Source of the DNA: Yamagishiella unicocca | Lineage: Eukaryota > Chlorophyta > Chlorophyceae > Chlamydomonadales > Volvocaceae | Length of the DNA: 64,000 nt | Direction: 5' to 3' | Assembly: GCA_003116995.1 (NCBI GenBank) | Contig: BDSL01000013.1 | Span: 682,001-746,000, forward strand | In this document: positions 1-12,500 of the stretch, one piece after another | Layout: each line of letters starts with the position of its first letter | How positions within the stretch are numbered: position 1 is the first letter of the stretch | Made by a program: the position numbers and the translations under genes | Notes under the pieces: model-generated | What the model saw: the letters and a program-made list of their open reading frames with translations, nothing else | What the model was told of the DNA's origin: nothing | Database searches by the model: none

Positions 1-659
1 GGAGTTTCGTACGACATGTAAATTATTATTAACGGTATTATGTACGGACTGAGCGGTGCGCCATTGGGCCGTTGCAAGGAAGCGATGTCTCCCCTGAGCG
101 CAAGAGCCGCTGTGGCGAGCCTGAACCGCTGTGCCGGTCCAAAATGTTCACGAGCTGCAATGCTGACACGCGACCAGACAAGTCCCCAGAAACATCCAAA
201 CATGTGCCGTCAGTTGCTGTCATCAGTTCTAAGCTGCGTTCGCACGATGATACTCCAGGGGGGACGCCGCTCCGCTTCGCACGGAGCTTCACACTTGTCA
301 AGGGGCCGACAAGGGTCCAAATCCAGGTTTTCGTCTTACAAAGCGCCCCTGCTCGGGGCTTTTGGCCTGCAGCTCAACTCCTTCGTTGCTCTGCAGCGCC
401 GCGCAACAGCGTCATGCCGCACACGCTTACACGCTTAACTGGCCGTGTCCAAGGTGGCATGGCGACGCCCCTCAACAAAATGCGCCGTGCTGCGCCCTCC
501 TGTCCCACCAACTCCACTCCAAAAAGAAAAAAGTATTCACAAGCTAGTTTCCGTCCTCCGTCTCCCATGTCGTGTGACCAGGTCTTCTCGTCAACCCTCC
601 CACTGTAGTTCCTCCGCCCGCCCCATCCTGCCAGCCCGCCCCTGCGCGGTTGCCGTCGT
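1..659. other. Sequence downstream of the FKBP-MsrA gene
   Basis: This is the 3' flank of the minus-strand FKBP-MsrA gene. Several open frames cross it, but none has recognisable family similarity or a good splice structure. The only functional signal I see is a possible polyadenylation motif at 336-340, annotated separately. Confidence 0.5.
336..340 (-). terminator. Candidate TGTAA polyadenylation signal
   Basis: TGTAA on the minus strand, about 320 nt past the FKBP-MsrA stop codon. TGTAA is the standard nuclear polyadenylation signal of Chlamydomonas and its relatives. A five-base motif is weak evidence on its own; position and strand are what support it. Confidence 0.4.
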
Positions 660-3600
660 CTAGCCGTAGCACCGGATGGGGTCGTTGCACCTGCATAGCG
701 ACAAACACCAAGTCGCGTGTTGCGTCGTTGTGGGGAGGAACACAAGCAGGCACGCCGCCCCGCCCCCCCCCCCGTGTCGGGCCCCTGCCAGCGGCAAAGA
801 GCAAATGTCGCGCGGAACTGCAGACGATAGCTACTTTGGTACACCGGTACTACCCTTTCTACCGCAGCTGCTGCCTGCGCACTCACCCCTTTGCCGGGTT
901 CTGCGCGTTGCCGTTGCGGCCGCCACGCGCCAGGTACTGCTGGTGGTAGGGCTCGGCGGGGTGGTAGTTATCCACTGGCTCCACCTGAGTCACGATAGGG
1001 TCCCTGCAGGCCGGGCAGGGAGACGGGCAGGGCAGGGCAGCTGGCTGGCCTCGTACACAGTGCAGCCACCTCAGAGCCTAGCCAAACTCTCTACACCCAC
1101 GTCTCGTCCCCGCTCACTTGAACCTGGCCTGCACCGTCGCCTTGCTCTTGGCGGCCGCCTCCAGCTGCTCCGGGCTGTGGGTGTAGATGGCGCTGCGGTA
1201 CTGGGTGCCCACGTCACCGCCTTGCCTGCGGGTTGAAGGAAGGCGGGGCAAGGAGGGGAGACGGATCCGTGAGGTGCGGCAGCGGGGTCGGTGGGGGACC
1301 CCGGCAGAACAGACGGACATGGTAGGTGTGCGCTGGGATAGAGGAGGGCATACGACAGGAGTGGAGAGTGCGAGCTCGGCAAGCTTGGCGTGCAGCAGAG
1401 GAACAGCGCAAGGGTATGAAGGGCACGTAGCTGGCGAGTGTGCTCCGGTAGTGAGTGAGCGAGCGAGCGTGTGCTTGTGTCTGGACGGGTGCCCAGTGCA
1501 CCCATTCGGTGCACCCATGTCAGCTGCGGCCGTTCGACTTCCTGCACGCACATACACACATCAACACCCTCCCCCCCACGCGGCGCACCGATTGAGCTGC
1601 GTGGGGTTGTGGCGCGCCCAGAACTCCTCCAGAAGACGCTCGTACGACACCGCCTCTGGGTCGTACATGACCTGCAACGGCAGGCATAACGAAGCCGCAG
1701 AGAGGGAGGAGGGGCTGGTGAGCTCCGGCCCGGACAGGGGCGCATGGAGCGCCCGTGTGCGCTGGTTTGCTTAAACAGGTTTGCACGCGAACCCTGAATA
1801 TGTGCTTTGCACATCTAGATCGGTCGGCAAATGGAACCAGGCTCAGCAGAACTTGTTGCATCACGATAATGCTTCAGGCTCATAACCGCAAAGTAATTGA
1901 TATCCTCACTGCCTGCTTGCCGACCTCACAGACACTCATGCCATACGGGCTACCACAGCTGGTTCCATGCACACCCGCAACCACTCTGCGGCTGGATGCG
2001 GCGACACGTTTCCGGTGGCACCAACGACACATCAGACGTGGAGGTGCCGTAGCCGCGTGGGTGCACCTGAACGCGAGCCACTTGTTGGGTTATGAAAACT
2101 AACGTGGAAACGGGGTGACTTGTTGCGCGAGCGACGACCGACACCACCACACACAGTGGGCCATATGGCGCCGGCGATGAGAGGTGCAGACCGTCCCACC
2201 TGTCCCACTGTGTGCACCGGGGGCACACACCACCTCACGACGCCAGATTTGGCTAGACACCAGTGGGATGCTCCGACGGGGACCCAGGCGCCAGGCTCAG
2301 AAACTTTAGATAACATCACTAAAAGCTTCAGGCTCATAACCGCAAGTTAGATATCTTCACGGCCTGGCGGCCTGGTTCCCGGATATCGTGCCATTCCTCT
2401 CCGCCTCGGTCGCCGACGCCGCGACCCCTCCCCAACGTGTGCACCCAACGTTTCCTGCTCCGTTTTCCCATTCAGTGCCGACCCATGGGTTTCCACTCAT
2501 ACCCCCAGCGGCTGCGAGGCCTTTTACCAGCACCGAAGGCCTCGCGCGAGGCCGGCCCTGCCAATCATGGAACTGCTGACCCGCGGGTCTCGCGCGCCTT
2601 CAGTCCACCTGCTGCTGCGTCCCCTAACCCCTGATGCCACCCACCTTGCGAGGCCGCGTGCGCGGTGGCGCGAGTGCGGAGGCCTCGGCCAGTGCTGGTA
2701 CCGCAGCTAACCTCTGGATGTGTATTGCCCGCTCTCGCCACCCGCCCATGCCACCCTCTTTCACTCGCTTGCGCGTGGGGCTCAGATCCAATGGTTGGCA
2801 TCAGTAAGAGCATCAGGCTCATAACCGCAAAGTTTTTGTTGATCATCAACGCCCCAGCGAAGCAGCCCATGTGCCGCTGCCGCCGCTGCACAGTGCGGCC
2901 ATTTGAGAGATCGAGATCACGCCCAAGGTCTACCTGCCGTATTGTGCTTCAGCAGCAGCTGGGACAGGTGCAGCATGCACCTGTCCCAGCTGCTGCTGCA
3001 TTGACATTACCAAGTTGGTCAAACTGATGGCTATGTGTGCAGCTAATGGACCCGCCGCGCGCATGAGCCCTGCCTGGCTGCTCACAACTCCTAGGCCTGC
3101 ACATATCAGAGCCAAACCCTCCGCGGTAATCACCACCATCGCACGGCACTCATCTGCCTGCCGTACTGTGCCTCAGCCCCTGGGCCCTGCGCTAGCTACC
3201 ACCATCGCACGGCGCCCACCGGCGGCCATCTTTCGCCTCCCCGGCCGCCCACCCACCTGCACCACCTCAGCATGCCCGGTGTTGCCACCGCAGACCTCCT
3301 CGTAGGTCGGGTTGGCGGCGGCGCCGTTGCAGTAGCCGACCTCCGTGGACAGCACCCCGGGTACTCGCATGAAGGCCAGCTCGGGGCCCCAGAAGCAGCC
3401 GGCGGCAAAGGTGGCCCGCTGCAGCCGCTCCGAGGGCACCAGCTTGACGAGCTCGACTGGGGAAGCGGAGCAGAGGCAGCAAGGTTACAGAGGTGGCGGC
3501 GGAGAGGCGGCGGGGGGTGGGGGCGAAACCACTGTCGAGGTCATGTGCTCGTGCAGGTCCAAGTGGGAAAAACCACTTACATGTTGATGAGCGAGGGCTG

Positions 3601-5570
3601 CCTCAATCCCCCGCTCCCCGCCCGAAGAGGTAGCCTCCCGAGGCCCTTGTGCGGCTGGCTGCCTCAGCGCGGCAACCTACCGTCGAAGGTGAGCGGCTGC
3701 CCGGCCAGCTCATGGTTCAGGTCGAGCATGATGGTGTCCTTGTCCTTGGACTTGACGCTGGCCATCATGCCGTTGGACAGTTGGACCTGCGGACGACCAA
3801 CGGCCAACGACCAACGACCGCCTCAGCCGCGCTCCCCTTTCCTCCCTACAACCCCGCCGCCAGCCTCCGCAACATCAACGCCTGCGGTAGCACCAAGGCC
3901 AGGCACTGATCCCCTTCCCCCTCCACGCACAACCCGCCGACCTCCAGCCCCAACCCAGGGCGCGCACTACTGACCCCTTCCCAGACCCCTCCGCTGCCCC
4001 CACCCCCTACGTGCTCCCCGCTGTACGGCACCCGTGTTGTCCAGCTGCTCGAGAACCCAGGAAGCGTATATGTTATCCTGCCCGGGCTGTTCCGCCGCCT
4101 CCGCTGCCTCCGCCGCCTCCGCCGCGTACCTTCATGCCCGCTTCGAGGCCCTCCGGCGCCTGGCTGACCGGGAACGAGATGATCGCATTCGGATCCGCCT
4201 CGCCATACGCCTGCGCGGGACGTAAGGGTGCGCGGCGGCGCATAAACGCAAGTAAGATTTCGCCGCAGGCGGCGTATGCGGATCCAAGAATGACGCTGCT
4301 GCTGGCGCTGGTGTCCGTGTGCCGCGGCTGCTGCTGCTGCTGCCCGTGTCCTAGCGGTGCTCAGCCACCGTGCCGCTGCGGGCGTAGCCAGCAGGTCGTG
4401 ACGCGACGTAGCAGCATGGGGGGAGAGGGGTTGTAACACGTGCACCTCAGGCCATCACCGGAGGCGGGCTGTGCGCCCGTGGACGTCGGAGCACTGGCAG
4501 GCCGCCGTGCGGTCCGTTCAATGGATCGTGTATGCGTGTGCGTTCCATCATCTGACCAGACCTGACGTTGGCCAACGGCAGCTACCCTGCCCTAACGGAA
4601 AGACCGCCAAAGCGATCTCCTATATAAAGCGGGGCGTGAGGGGCCGCAATCCCCTCATGCTCGACCGAAGGCCAGTTCCATCGTATCGTGTGTGTGAGTG
4701 TGGACTTATGAAGGCACTCAAGAAGCTCCGCATCACGTTGTCACACCTATCTGTGGGGCCTACAACCGCTCCTGTCGTACTCCGTGCCATATCGTGGAGC
4801 TCCGCAGCGAGACCCAGCTGCAAACCGCACCTCGGCCGGCTCGATGCGCTGCTTGCGTGTGCCCCCCTCGGCCAGTCCCATGACCGCACGGTCGAAGCCC
4901 TTGATGACCTGAAAGACCGCGTTCATCGCGGCGCAAGCATCAGCCGGGCATCCTGCTCACGTCTTGTTTAGGGCATTTGTCGGTGTTGGTCAGCCGGCCG
5001 ATGAGAGTGGCGGATGTTCAAGGCGCGTGGATCGTCTAGAGAATGTTTTTGGCCAAGCTATAGCTGCCAACCCACCACAGCGCGCGCATACGCGCGCAGC
5101 GGCGGTTAACCCTTCGCCACGCGACGGTGCGTGCAGAGCCGGCGAGTGATGTCGCAATCATCAACGCAAATCATCTATGCTACGGTGCAATGATGGCAGC
5201 TCGCAGCTTTGTGTGAGCTACAGTGGCAGGCTTGCTTGCCACCACAGAGATCTCGCTTACCGGTGTGTCCCCTATCAGCGACTACCCTGAATCACTGTAG
5301 ATCTGTCAGAACCGCCCCATTTGCCATGGAGTAACACGTCGGTCACCCGCTTTCAACCCATGCGCCGCCGCCATGAGGACTCACCTTGCCGGCCCCGATC
5401 ACAAACTCAAGCGGCTCGCGATCTCTAGAGGAATCGAATGTCGTTCCATTGTCGAGAGTTCCAGTGTAGTGGACCTGGCAGTAATCACCCGTCTTGGCTG
5501 CCGCCCTGACAACAACTGTGGACGCGCCACGCCTGCCAGCGGGCCAGAGCAACCGGCTGTCGCCATGCAA
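660..5570 (-). CDS. FKBP (SlyD-like) prolyl isomerase fused to peptide methionine sulfoxide reductase A
   Basis: Nine exons in transcript order: 5570-5385, 4908-4831, 4210-4130, 3786-3681, 3456-3257, 1671-1589, 1225-1118, 1003-887, 690-660. All introns are GT-AG and all phases agree, giving 329 aa. Residues 1-25 are basic and Ala/Ser-rich, like a short plastid transit peptide. Residues about 28-157 are an FKBP of the SlyD type ([48 protein letters not shown]). Residues 165-329 are MsrA: catalytic Cys171 in [13 protein letters not shown] at 249-256, YHQQYL, and recycling Cys321 and Cys327 in the final CNDPIRCYG. MsrA reduces methionine-S-sulfoxide in proteins; FKBP catalyses prolyl isomerisation and chaperones folding. 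Exon 3456-3257 carries both the last FKBP strand and the MsrA start, so the two domains belong to one transcript. The chosen ATG is the first in frame. Plastid targeting is an inference. Confidence 0.92.
1839..2833 (+). repeat. Three tRNA-Met-like 5'-half fragments in intron 5 of FKBP-MsrA
   Basis: Three related segments lie at about 1839-1894, 2291-2347 and 2779-2833. Each starts with GGCTCAG and ends with a block containing CAGGCTCATAACCGCAA. The last block resembles the anticodon arm (CAT anticodon) of elongator tRNA-Met, preceded in the third copy by a TAAGAGC D-arm-like piece. No copy has a T-arm or acceptor stem, so these are not functional tRNA genes. They may be relics of a tRNA-derived SINE. 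Confidence 0.5.
2950..2998. repeat. Perfect 23-bp inverted repeat with 3-nt loop
   Basis: The arms 2950-2972 and 2976-2998 are exact reverse complements around the loop GCA. The site lies in intron 5 of the FKBP-MsrA gene. It could fold as a long hairpin in DNA or in the pre-mRNA. Confidence 0.85.
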
Positions 5571-6407
5571 ATGAATAATTCCTCATGCCAAAGCCTCCAT
5601 CTAGGCAGAAGCGTGACAGTAAGCAACCAAACGGAACTTGATCACCTTGTGGAGGCCCACAGGGGCCGACACTTGGCCAGCCGGCAACTGAGCATTGCCA
5701 TTTTGTGGATAAAAGTGCACACTCTGGCGACAATGTTGAACAAGTATCTCTAATATCCGATAAGTTTCGGAGCGAGCTAGCCCTAACTGGACGTGGTTCT
5801 TTGACGACCAGCCGTAGCCATACGTGCTAAGCCATTCCTTCTGTTCTGCTTCCAATCCTCTGCCTTCCAATAAAATCGCTTTCACAATCCAATGCGGTCA
5901 CCTTTTCCCAAACTTAAAACCATAAAGATCTCTCCCGAAGCTCTCATTTCCTCTGCTGTTTCGGACCGCGCTCCTCTTCTGGCGGCATTCTCCGCAGCCC
6001 AGCGAGGTCATTTTAGTTGTGGTTGTGGTGGGCGGTGAGCCTTGGTCTTGGCGCATGTGGGATGCTGTAATATGGTGTTCCGCTAACGTTTTAAACCGCC
6101 CTTTGTGACAACGTCTGGTTGGCAAGACGGTTGGCACGGCGGTTTGCACGTGTTTGTGGTTGTGGGTTGTGGCCGTTCTAGGCTCTTCCCTGCAATTTGC
6201 CGTCTCTCCTTTTGGCCCCGCCGTCTGGAAGGTCCCTTGGGCTGCTCTCCACGGGCGTTTTGTTGTCACCCTTCCCCGCTGTTTCATGCGGGGTTTGCGT
6301 TTCGTTTTGTTGTGCCCGGCAGCCGTGAAGTCGGTTGGCTGTGGCTGTCGCATTGTGCTGTTTGGGCAGGGTGGCGTCTCTGTGCCTTTCGAGGCTTTTC
6401 CGTGCCC

Positions 6408-6658
6408 TTTGGGGCGTCTGCTGGGTTCGGCCCCGGCTCTCTTATGATGAGGCCACCGGCCTGTCGGCCTGTCGTCTTGTCCTGGGTTCGCCCGGGCTGG
6501 CGGACACTGTGACATCTTGCTTTAGAGGATTACGGTGTCCGCAAGCCCGGGCGAGCCCAGGACGACCAGAGGGGTATCAGAGGATAGTCCGTGGCCCGGG
6601 ACAAGAGGGGGGGCCCGTACCGAGACGTCACCGTACGAGAAGCCAGCAGACGCCCCAA
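6408..6658. repeat. Imperfect inverted repeat, transposon-like
   Basis: Arms 6479-6510 and 6532-6563 are complementary at 29 of 32 positions around a 21-nt loop. A further pair farther out (6408-6424 with 6644-6658, core GGGGCGTCTGCTGG) is also complementary. Similarity weakens outward to roughly 6.1 and 6.8 kb. This looks like two diverged copies of one repeat in head-to-head orientation, or a foldback element. No transposase is visible. Confidence 0.6.
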
Positions 6659-8719
6659 AAAGAACAGGGAAAATAGGAAACCCGGCCGCGCCCGACGGGC
6701 TGGAACAGATAACTCCCGGCGGCCCAGGGCACCACCCACACGCGAAAAACGCCCCAAAAAATGCGGACTGATTTCCGCCGGCTAGCGGTGCCTTGCCCAC
6801 CTGGGGGAGGGCCCGCCTACCTGATGCCATGCGCTTACGCGCAGTTGATTGCTCTTGCTAATTTCTGCGCGTGTCTGTGGTGGCTTGCTCAGCTAGGTGC
6901 GCCGCGGACCGGGTGGGGTGCTGTCAGGGCCACGCAACCGTTCCGAGTAACCGGAACCCGTTTTGCAACCCGTTCCTCCGTGTGGTTGCCAGCTGAACCC
7001 TGGCAGCCTCGAGGGACCTGAGCGGCTCCTGCCTGGTGCTCTATGTATGCCGCTTGTCTGCCTGTCTGATGCCTTCGGGGCCTGGATCTGGTGCTGGTAT
7101 TTCTCCACTGCGCTTTGCTCAGCCTAGTCGATTTGGTTGCCTGCCACCTTGTTGGCGGGTGCGCCAGGCGCGCCGTCTGCCCGGTTATGCGTTTCCCCCA
7201 TCCTACTGGCCTTGGTTTGTTGGGCCTGCCCGTTACACTGATTGCTGGCTGGCCTTTCGCAACGGCGCGGGCCCGCGGCCGGACACCAGCGGGCGCAGCC
7301 ACCGGGCGATCGTGCAGGGCAGTCCGCAGCGCCAACGCGACCGCCCGATTGCCCAGGCACGACCGCAAGGTGCCCCCCTCGAGCACACCGACCGCCGCCG
7401 CATGAGCAGCAGGGCATTGACAAGGTTGATGCAGGCGAGAGGACACCGGTTCGGCGCGGAACCCCGGATGCTCCCCACGCCCACAGGCCTCCGGAGGAGC
7501 GCTGCGTATGTAGATGCGTGTTACCCGCAAGCGGAACCCCATCGACGGCCGGGCGCCAGGATACCTCCTTGTGCTTGCTTCTCCTACCACACCTTCCACA
7601 GCCGCGGGAAGGTGCGCCGCCAGCGAGACACGCCTCCAAGAGGCGCACCACTCACGTACGCCTGACGTATGCCTGACGTACGCCTGACGTACGCACGTAC
7701 GCCTCATGTAGGGCGAGCCGGGCAATGGCCACGGCTTCGAGCTGCATAGAGATATCCCGCCAGTGAAGCGGCTGAGCAGCGCAGGCTTGCCCATCCCTGG
7801 TGCACGTCAACACGGCCGGCGCAGCAGGACGGCGCCGACAGCATCGACCGAGGGGGCCGTCCGAGTGCTTGCAGGCTGGCGCTGCACGGCGCGTGCGGCC
7901 ACCAACCAGCCCACCGGCACATCCAGGAGCAGCTGCTGCAAGGATGCCGCCACAGCGCCACATGACGGGCCGCTGGGCACGAAAGCCGGCAGTGCTGGAA
8001 GGCGCCAGTAGTGCTGGAAGCCGACGCTAAGGCGCCAGGGAGGCGGTGGACAGAGAGCGCCAACCAACCAGCAGGGCAGAGGACGCTGGCCGGCTCGTAA
8101 CGGAGCGGCGGGCTAGAAGGGGAGCCGGCGGGCGCCCACCGCGCGCCCAGCAAAGGGCAACAAGGGCGGCCTCGGCAGCCATCGCGTCTCCCACGGCAGC
8201 GTCCGCAAACCATGGCCGGCGATGCACCGGCCCAAGCCGCAGCGTGTCGACACCCGGGGGCGAGAAGTAGATAGGCGTTGGCCCTGAGGGGAGCCGCCCA
8301 GCACCAGTCGCCGGCGGGCTGCAGAGGCTCCGCCACATCTGGAACGGGCGGGAGGCAGGCACGGCCGCTGACTACATACATGCCGCACGTCCAGCCAATC
8401 GCCATCAGCGTGCGCCGTGAAGGGGATGAGGGACCGGAAGGCATGGTGAAGGAGACCCAGGTAGCAGCGAGCGCCTGCTGCCAGCAGGGGTGCAAAGGGG
8501 TGCAACGCCGCGGCGCGACGGCGGCACCAACCCCGAGGACAAACCGTGCCGCCCAGCAAGCGCAGTGCGCCAGCACGTGACAGTGCAGCGGCAGGGCGCC
8601 GAAACCGCCAGGCGCGGGGTGACCGACGAGGATGTATGCAGGGACATTTTATTCTACTATCCGTTACAATGAAGCGCGGGGCCTTGGGACCGCCCCGCCT
8701 ATACATTTGGGCCTATCCC

Positions 8720-8800
8720 GAGCTCCGTTAGAATAAGGGCTTTCCACAGTTGCCACTGACGAGCTCCGTTTGCCGTGGAATAAGAGCTTTCCATAGTTTG
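8720..8800. repeat. Two-copy tandem repeat of about 41 bp
   Basis: 8720-8760 and 8761-8800 both begin GAGCTCCGTT and share a GAATAAG-GCTTTCCA core, with substitutions between the copies. Confidence 0.6.
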
Positions 8801-9046
8801 GGTGTACCCAGGTGTACCTTTACCGTCGGTGCCGTAGTTACAACAGTTATCATCGCTGCTCTCACAACTTTGTAAATCCATTGCACAGCGAAGGACAACG
8901 TACATTATTTATACAGTGGACCCACTGTATTCCCGCATTTGAACAGACCGAGGGCCGAAGTCTGACGCCGTCCAGAGCACAGTCCGACACGGAAACCGGC
9001 ATGACAACAAGTCAAGCTTTCTGAGGCATATATATATCATCAAGGA

Positions 9047-9054
9047 TATATAAG
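9047..9054 (+). promoter_or_regulatory. TATA-like box upstream of the BTB-BACK-SBP gene
   Basis: TATATAAG lies about 520 nt upstream of the start codon at 9570. It is the clearest TATA-type element before the gene. The transcription start is unknown, so the assignment is tentative. Confidence 0.25.
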
Positions 9055-9569
9055 CGCTCTATACCCTTACGCCGTGCCGTCTTGTGCCAATGCAATGCGA
9101 ACGGAAACATGCCGAAACTATACGTGATCGTCGAAGCTACGCCATAAAATGGATTCTTTTGCATACTTCTTCTTGCTGCATTCTGCTTCAACGTTGTTCC
9201 ATCAGCTGCTTAGCCAAAACAAACCGATGACCCGCTCGTCCAGCGAACACGGTTTGTCATCTGGACTCGTCCATATGAAATATGGCACCCATACGAATAG
9301 TTCTTCGGCGATTCAGCAACGTGTGAGGTGAAGTAACGTCTCGCTAGAATTTGAACCGAACGGAAAATCCCAAGTTTTCTTATGAACTGAACGTGAAAAG
9401 CTGGGCGACCCGGGCTCAGTCCTCATGTGAACATTTGTTCAGCCGCCTTAGGATTTGCTGGTTTCTAATAGCACGAACACCTGAGACTCGGACGCCGCTG
9501 CAACTGAGAGCTGGACGAGCCTGCTGGCTTCTATTTTCACAACGGGCCCCGTCGGGCAGGGGCCTAATA

Positions 9570-12500
9570 ATGGCAGCGTCGCCAGAACCGGAGGGTTTAG
9601 CAGCCGCGGTGAGCTGGGTGTGAGAGGTGTCAACTGCTCTTCTGCGGCTGTGGTGGGAGTGCTCTCCAGGAAGCCTGCTTTAATGAAGCAAATTTCACGC
9701 TCTCCATATATCGTAGTGTCGGGAAGTCATTTGCCTTGCAGGACACACATTAGCAACGTAGCCGCGTCGTGCCGTGGGATAATTTGCGCGCCTGTCGCCA
9801 CCATTTCTTTCCGTAGCCGTGGAAGCGGTCGATTGCTTACTTAACTCAATAATACAGGCACACATATATCGCGATACATCTCGAGAAATTTACAGCGGCC
9901 TACAGTCGCACTTGAATGACCCGCGCCTCAGCGATATGGTGTTGGTTCGCCCCGATGGGCGCGCAATTCACGTTCACCAGGTTATATTGGCATCCTTTTC
10001 TCGCAAGTTTGCCGCTGTCCTCGCGCACGGTGAGATCCGCGCAAGGCGAGGCTCATCGAGCGCTTGTCTGTTATTATGCAACCCAGTAGATATATAGGCC
10101 GGGGCCGCAACCCAGCGCAGGATCACTGACCACCTAAGTTGGCCATGTATTGTAGTGCCAACACATGTCGTGCCTCGGGGGCGAGGGGGCGAGAGCATGT
10201 GACGGGTTATTACTGCCGCGTGCATACGTGCGTGCGCGCGTGTGTATGCGGTGCGTGGCGTGTATGTTGTGTCCCGATTGATCATGTACGTACAGATAGA
10301 TATATAACTTGATATCTGTGTCCTTAGAAAAGGGAAAGTAAGACACGCACTACTACTGTCTGTGTATGTTGCGTGTGGCTCGCTCGCTGCTGCTATCTGC
10401 TGCGCACGTATCCATTTATTTGCCCACACGCACATGCATGAAACAGCAGATGCTTACAGCTTGCTTCCTTGCAAGGAGGAGTCCCTGATCCTTAATTGCT
10501 CAAATGTCGAAATTAGAGTAATTATGCACATGCGCGCAGGTGATGCCACGGGCAAGGAGCTTCCAATCCAGGGGGTGGACAGCGCTGCTCTGGAGTCCGT
10601 GATCGGCTTCTTCTACCGGGGCGAGTGCCTGCTGTCACCCATGACGGTGGTGCCCATATACGATGTGTGTCTCAAGTTGGAGGTACCCGGGCTGAGCGCT
10701 GGTTGCGAGCAATACGTCCAGCAAAACATGAATCCGCAGACGTGCCTTGTCTTCTTGGAAGCGTCCGTGCAGCTCCTGTTAGAGCACATGGTGACGCTGT
10801 GCCTCAATTACGCCAAATCCAGGTACGTTTGATTGAATATTGGGTGCAGCAGTAGTAATAAGTCGTGCTTTGAAATTTAATAAATTTTGAAAAAATGTTT
10901 GTACGTAAGCAAGGTCCGCTGCACGGGCGGGGGGGGGGGGGTTGAAGCAGCAGAAGGAACAAATAAAGCAAATAAAGCTGCTGCTGGCAACGCATACGTA
11001 TCATACATGTTTGCGGTCTACCTAATAATGTGTACCTGCATATATGTGGTTCGTTTGTTGTATGTCACCCGCCCGTCACGCAGATCCTATCTAGCTATGC
11101 AACAGGTGACACTGCTGCTTGCTTGTAAACAACCAACAAACACCATATCAAGAAAGAGAAAGAACATCATCTGCGTGATGTATAAACACGAAACAGACCT
11201 CATTTTCAAGTCTATCGAAAGGGATAGATTACACGTTTATCCTTGATATCTTACAATGAAGGGACAAACGGTAAGATGCACGTACGTGCTCGAAATACAA
11301 CATTGCTTATTACCTTCGGAACTAACGCCAAAGCGAGCTAGTGATAACGGGTGGGGGATAACGGGCGAGATACTCGGCTGGTAACGGGCGGCGGCGGGAG
11401 ACACACACGCAGGCAGCAGCAGGTGGATAGGTTCACGCGACAAATAGCAGGTAGCTACGTATGTTGTCAGCAGGGCGGACGGAGGAACTCGGTCACCGCA
11501 CGCAGCAGACGATGGCGGATGCATGCAAGTATGTATTTATGTAGCTGCTGCTGTTGATTGCATTGGCTGGTATGTACATATGTATGTAGCAGATAGCTGT
11601 ACTCCGCAAATTTGAATAAACGCATTTCCCCACAGGACACAATACAATTTCCTTCCCATACATTGCACAGCTACTTACTTAATGATTAATCGAGGATCTT
11701 GCTTTTGCGTGATGAGCAACATTTTGCAATCTATCGGGCCGTATGTATCCTATTGGTACCGGTATTTACTGTCCATATTAGATAGTTATTTTTGGCCAGC
11801 CTATTAACCGGTATCGTGCACGATTATTGCGATGATCTTACATGCGCATGCCACACGCACTGGCTGCGGCGGGCGGGACGGAGGGCAAACAAACCGCTTA
11901 ATGATGGTAAAGCATCGGTCATGGATGCGGTATTCTGCACGCAGCAAGCAGTATAGTGTAGGGCCCATCGGAACTCCGGTTTGCTGCTCCAAATCGCCGC
12001 CTTGGCAAGCCGGAAGAGAGGGGATGGAGCGAGTAGTACCATACGTACTCGAGGCGAACTCAGGATGCTTATCTAGTTAACACGGTTACAGTAGTAGGTA
12101 GTGCGTGGGCCCGAAGCGGAAGGTACGTATGTCGACCTACCTTATGTCGTAGTCGTCAGCAGATTTCCTTCCTGCTGACACACTTTCCGTAAGAATGGTA
12201 AAGGGTGACTCGGCAGCGGCGAGGGACCATAATGGGGTCAACGAAGCAAAGGTAGGGCGCGGAACGAAAGATGGATGAAGGCTCGAATGAAGCGCGCGCG
12301 ATGTTAGCTATACGTACGTAGCGAACGAGGTGGTCACCGTCAATCCGTCGGCGGACGAACGTTTTCACCAGCGTATAGTGGCACGGCTGTACAATAACGT
12401 CATTTGCATATGGCTTTTATTAGCTGACAACATATATAGTGGCACCTCGGTGAGCAAGCAAGCAACGGACTAGCTCCATCCGTCCGTTATTACGTAGTAT

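Larger units (their letters stand above)
5571..9569. other. Repeat-derived intergenic region between two divergent genes
   Basis: This 4-kb stretch separates FKBP-MsrA (minus) from the BTB-BACK-SBP gene (plus), so it must hold both promoters. Long open frames such as 6889-7794 (minus) and 5898-6515 (minus) show no recognisable domain and no convincing start. The middle (about 6.1-6.8 kb) is an imperfect inverted repeat, and 8720-8800 holds a short tandem duplication. I see no further gene. Confidence 0.6.

Noticed and set aside
2779..2833. Possible functional tRNA-Met gene
   Set aside because: Only D-arm and anticodon-arm-like parts are present; no T-arm with GGTTCGA and no acceptor stem pairing.
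6889..7794. 301-codon minus-strand ORF
   Set aside because: No recognisable domain, basic and irregular composition, no splice partners; overlapping frames on the other strand are similarly open.
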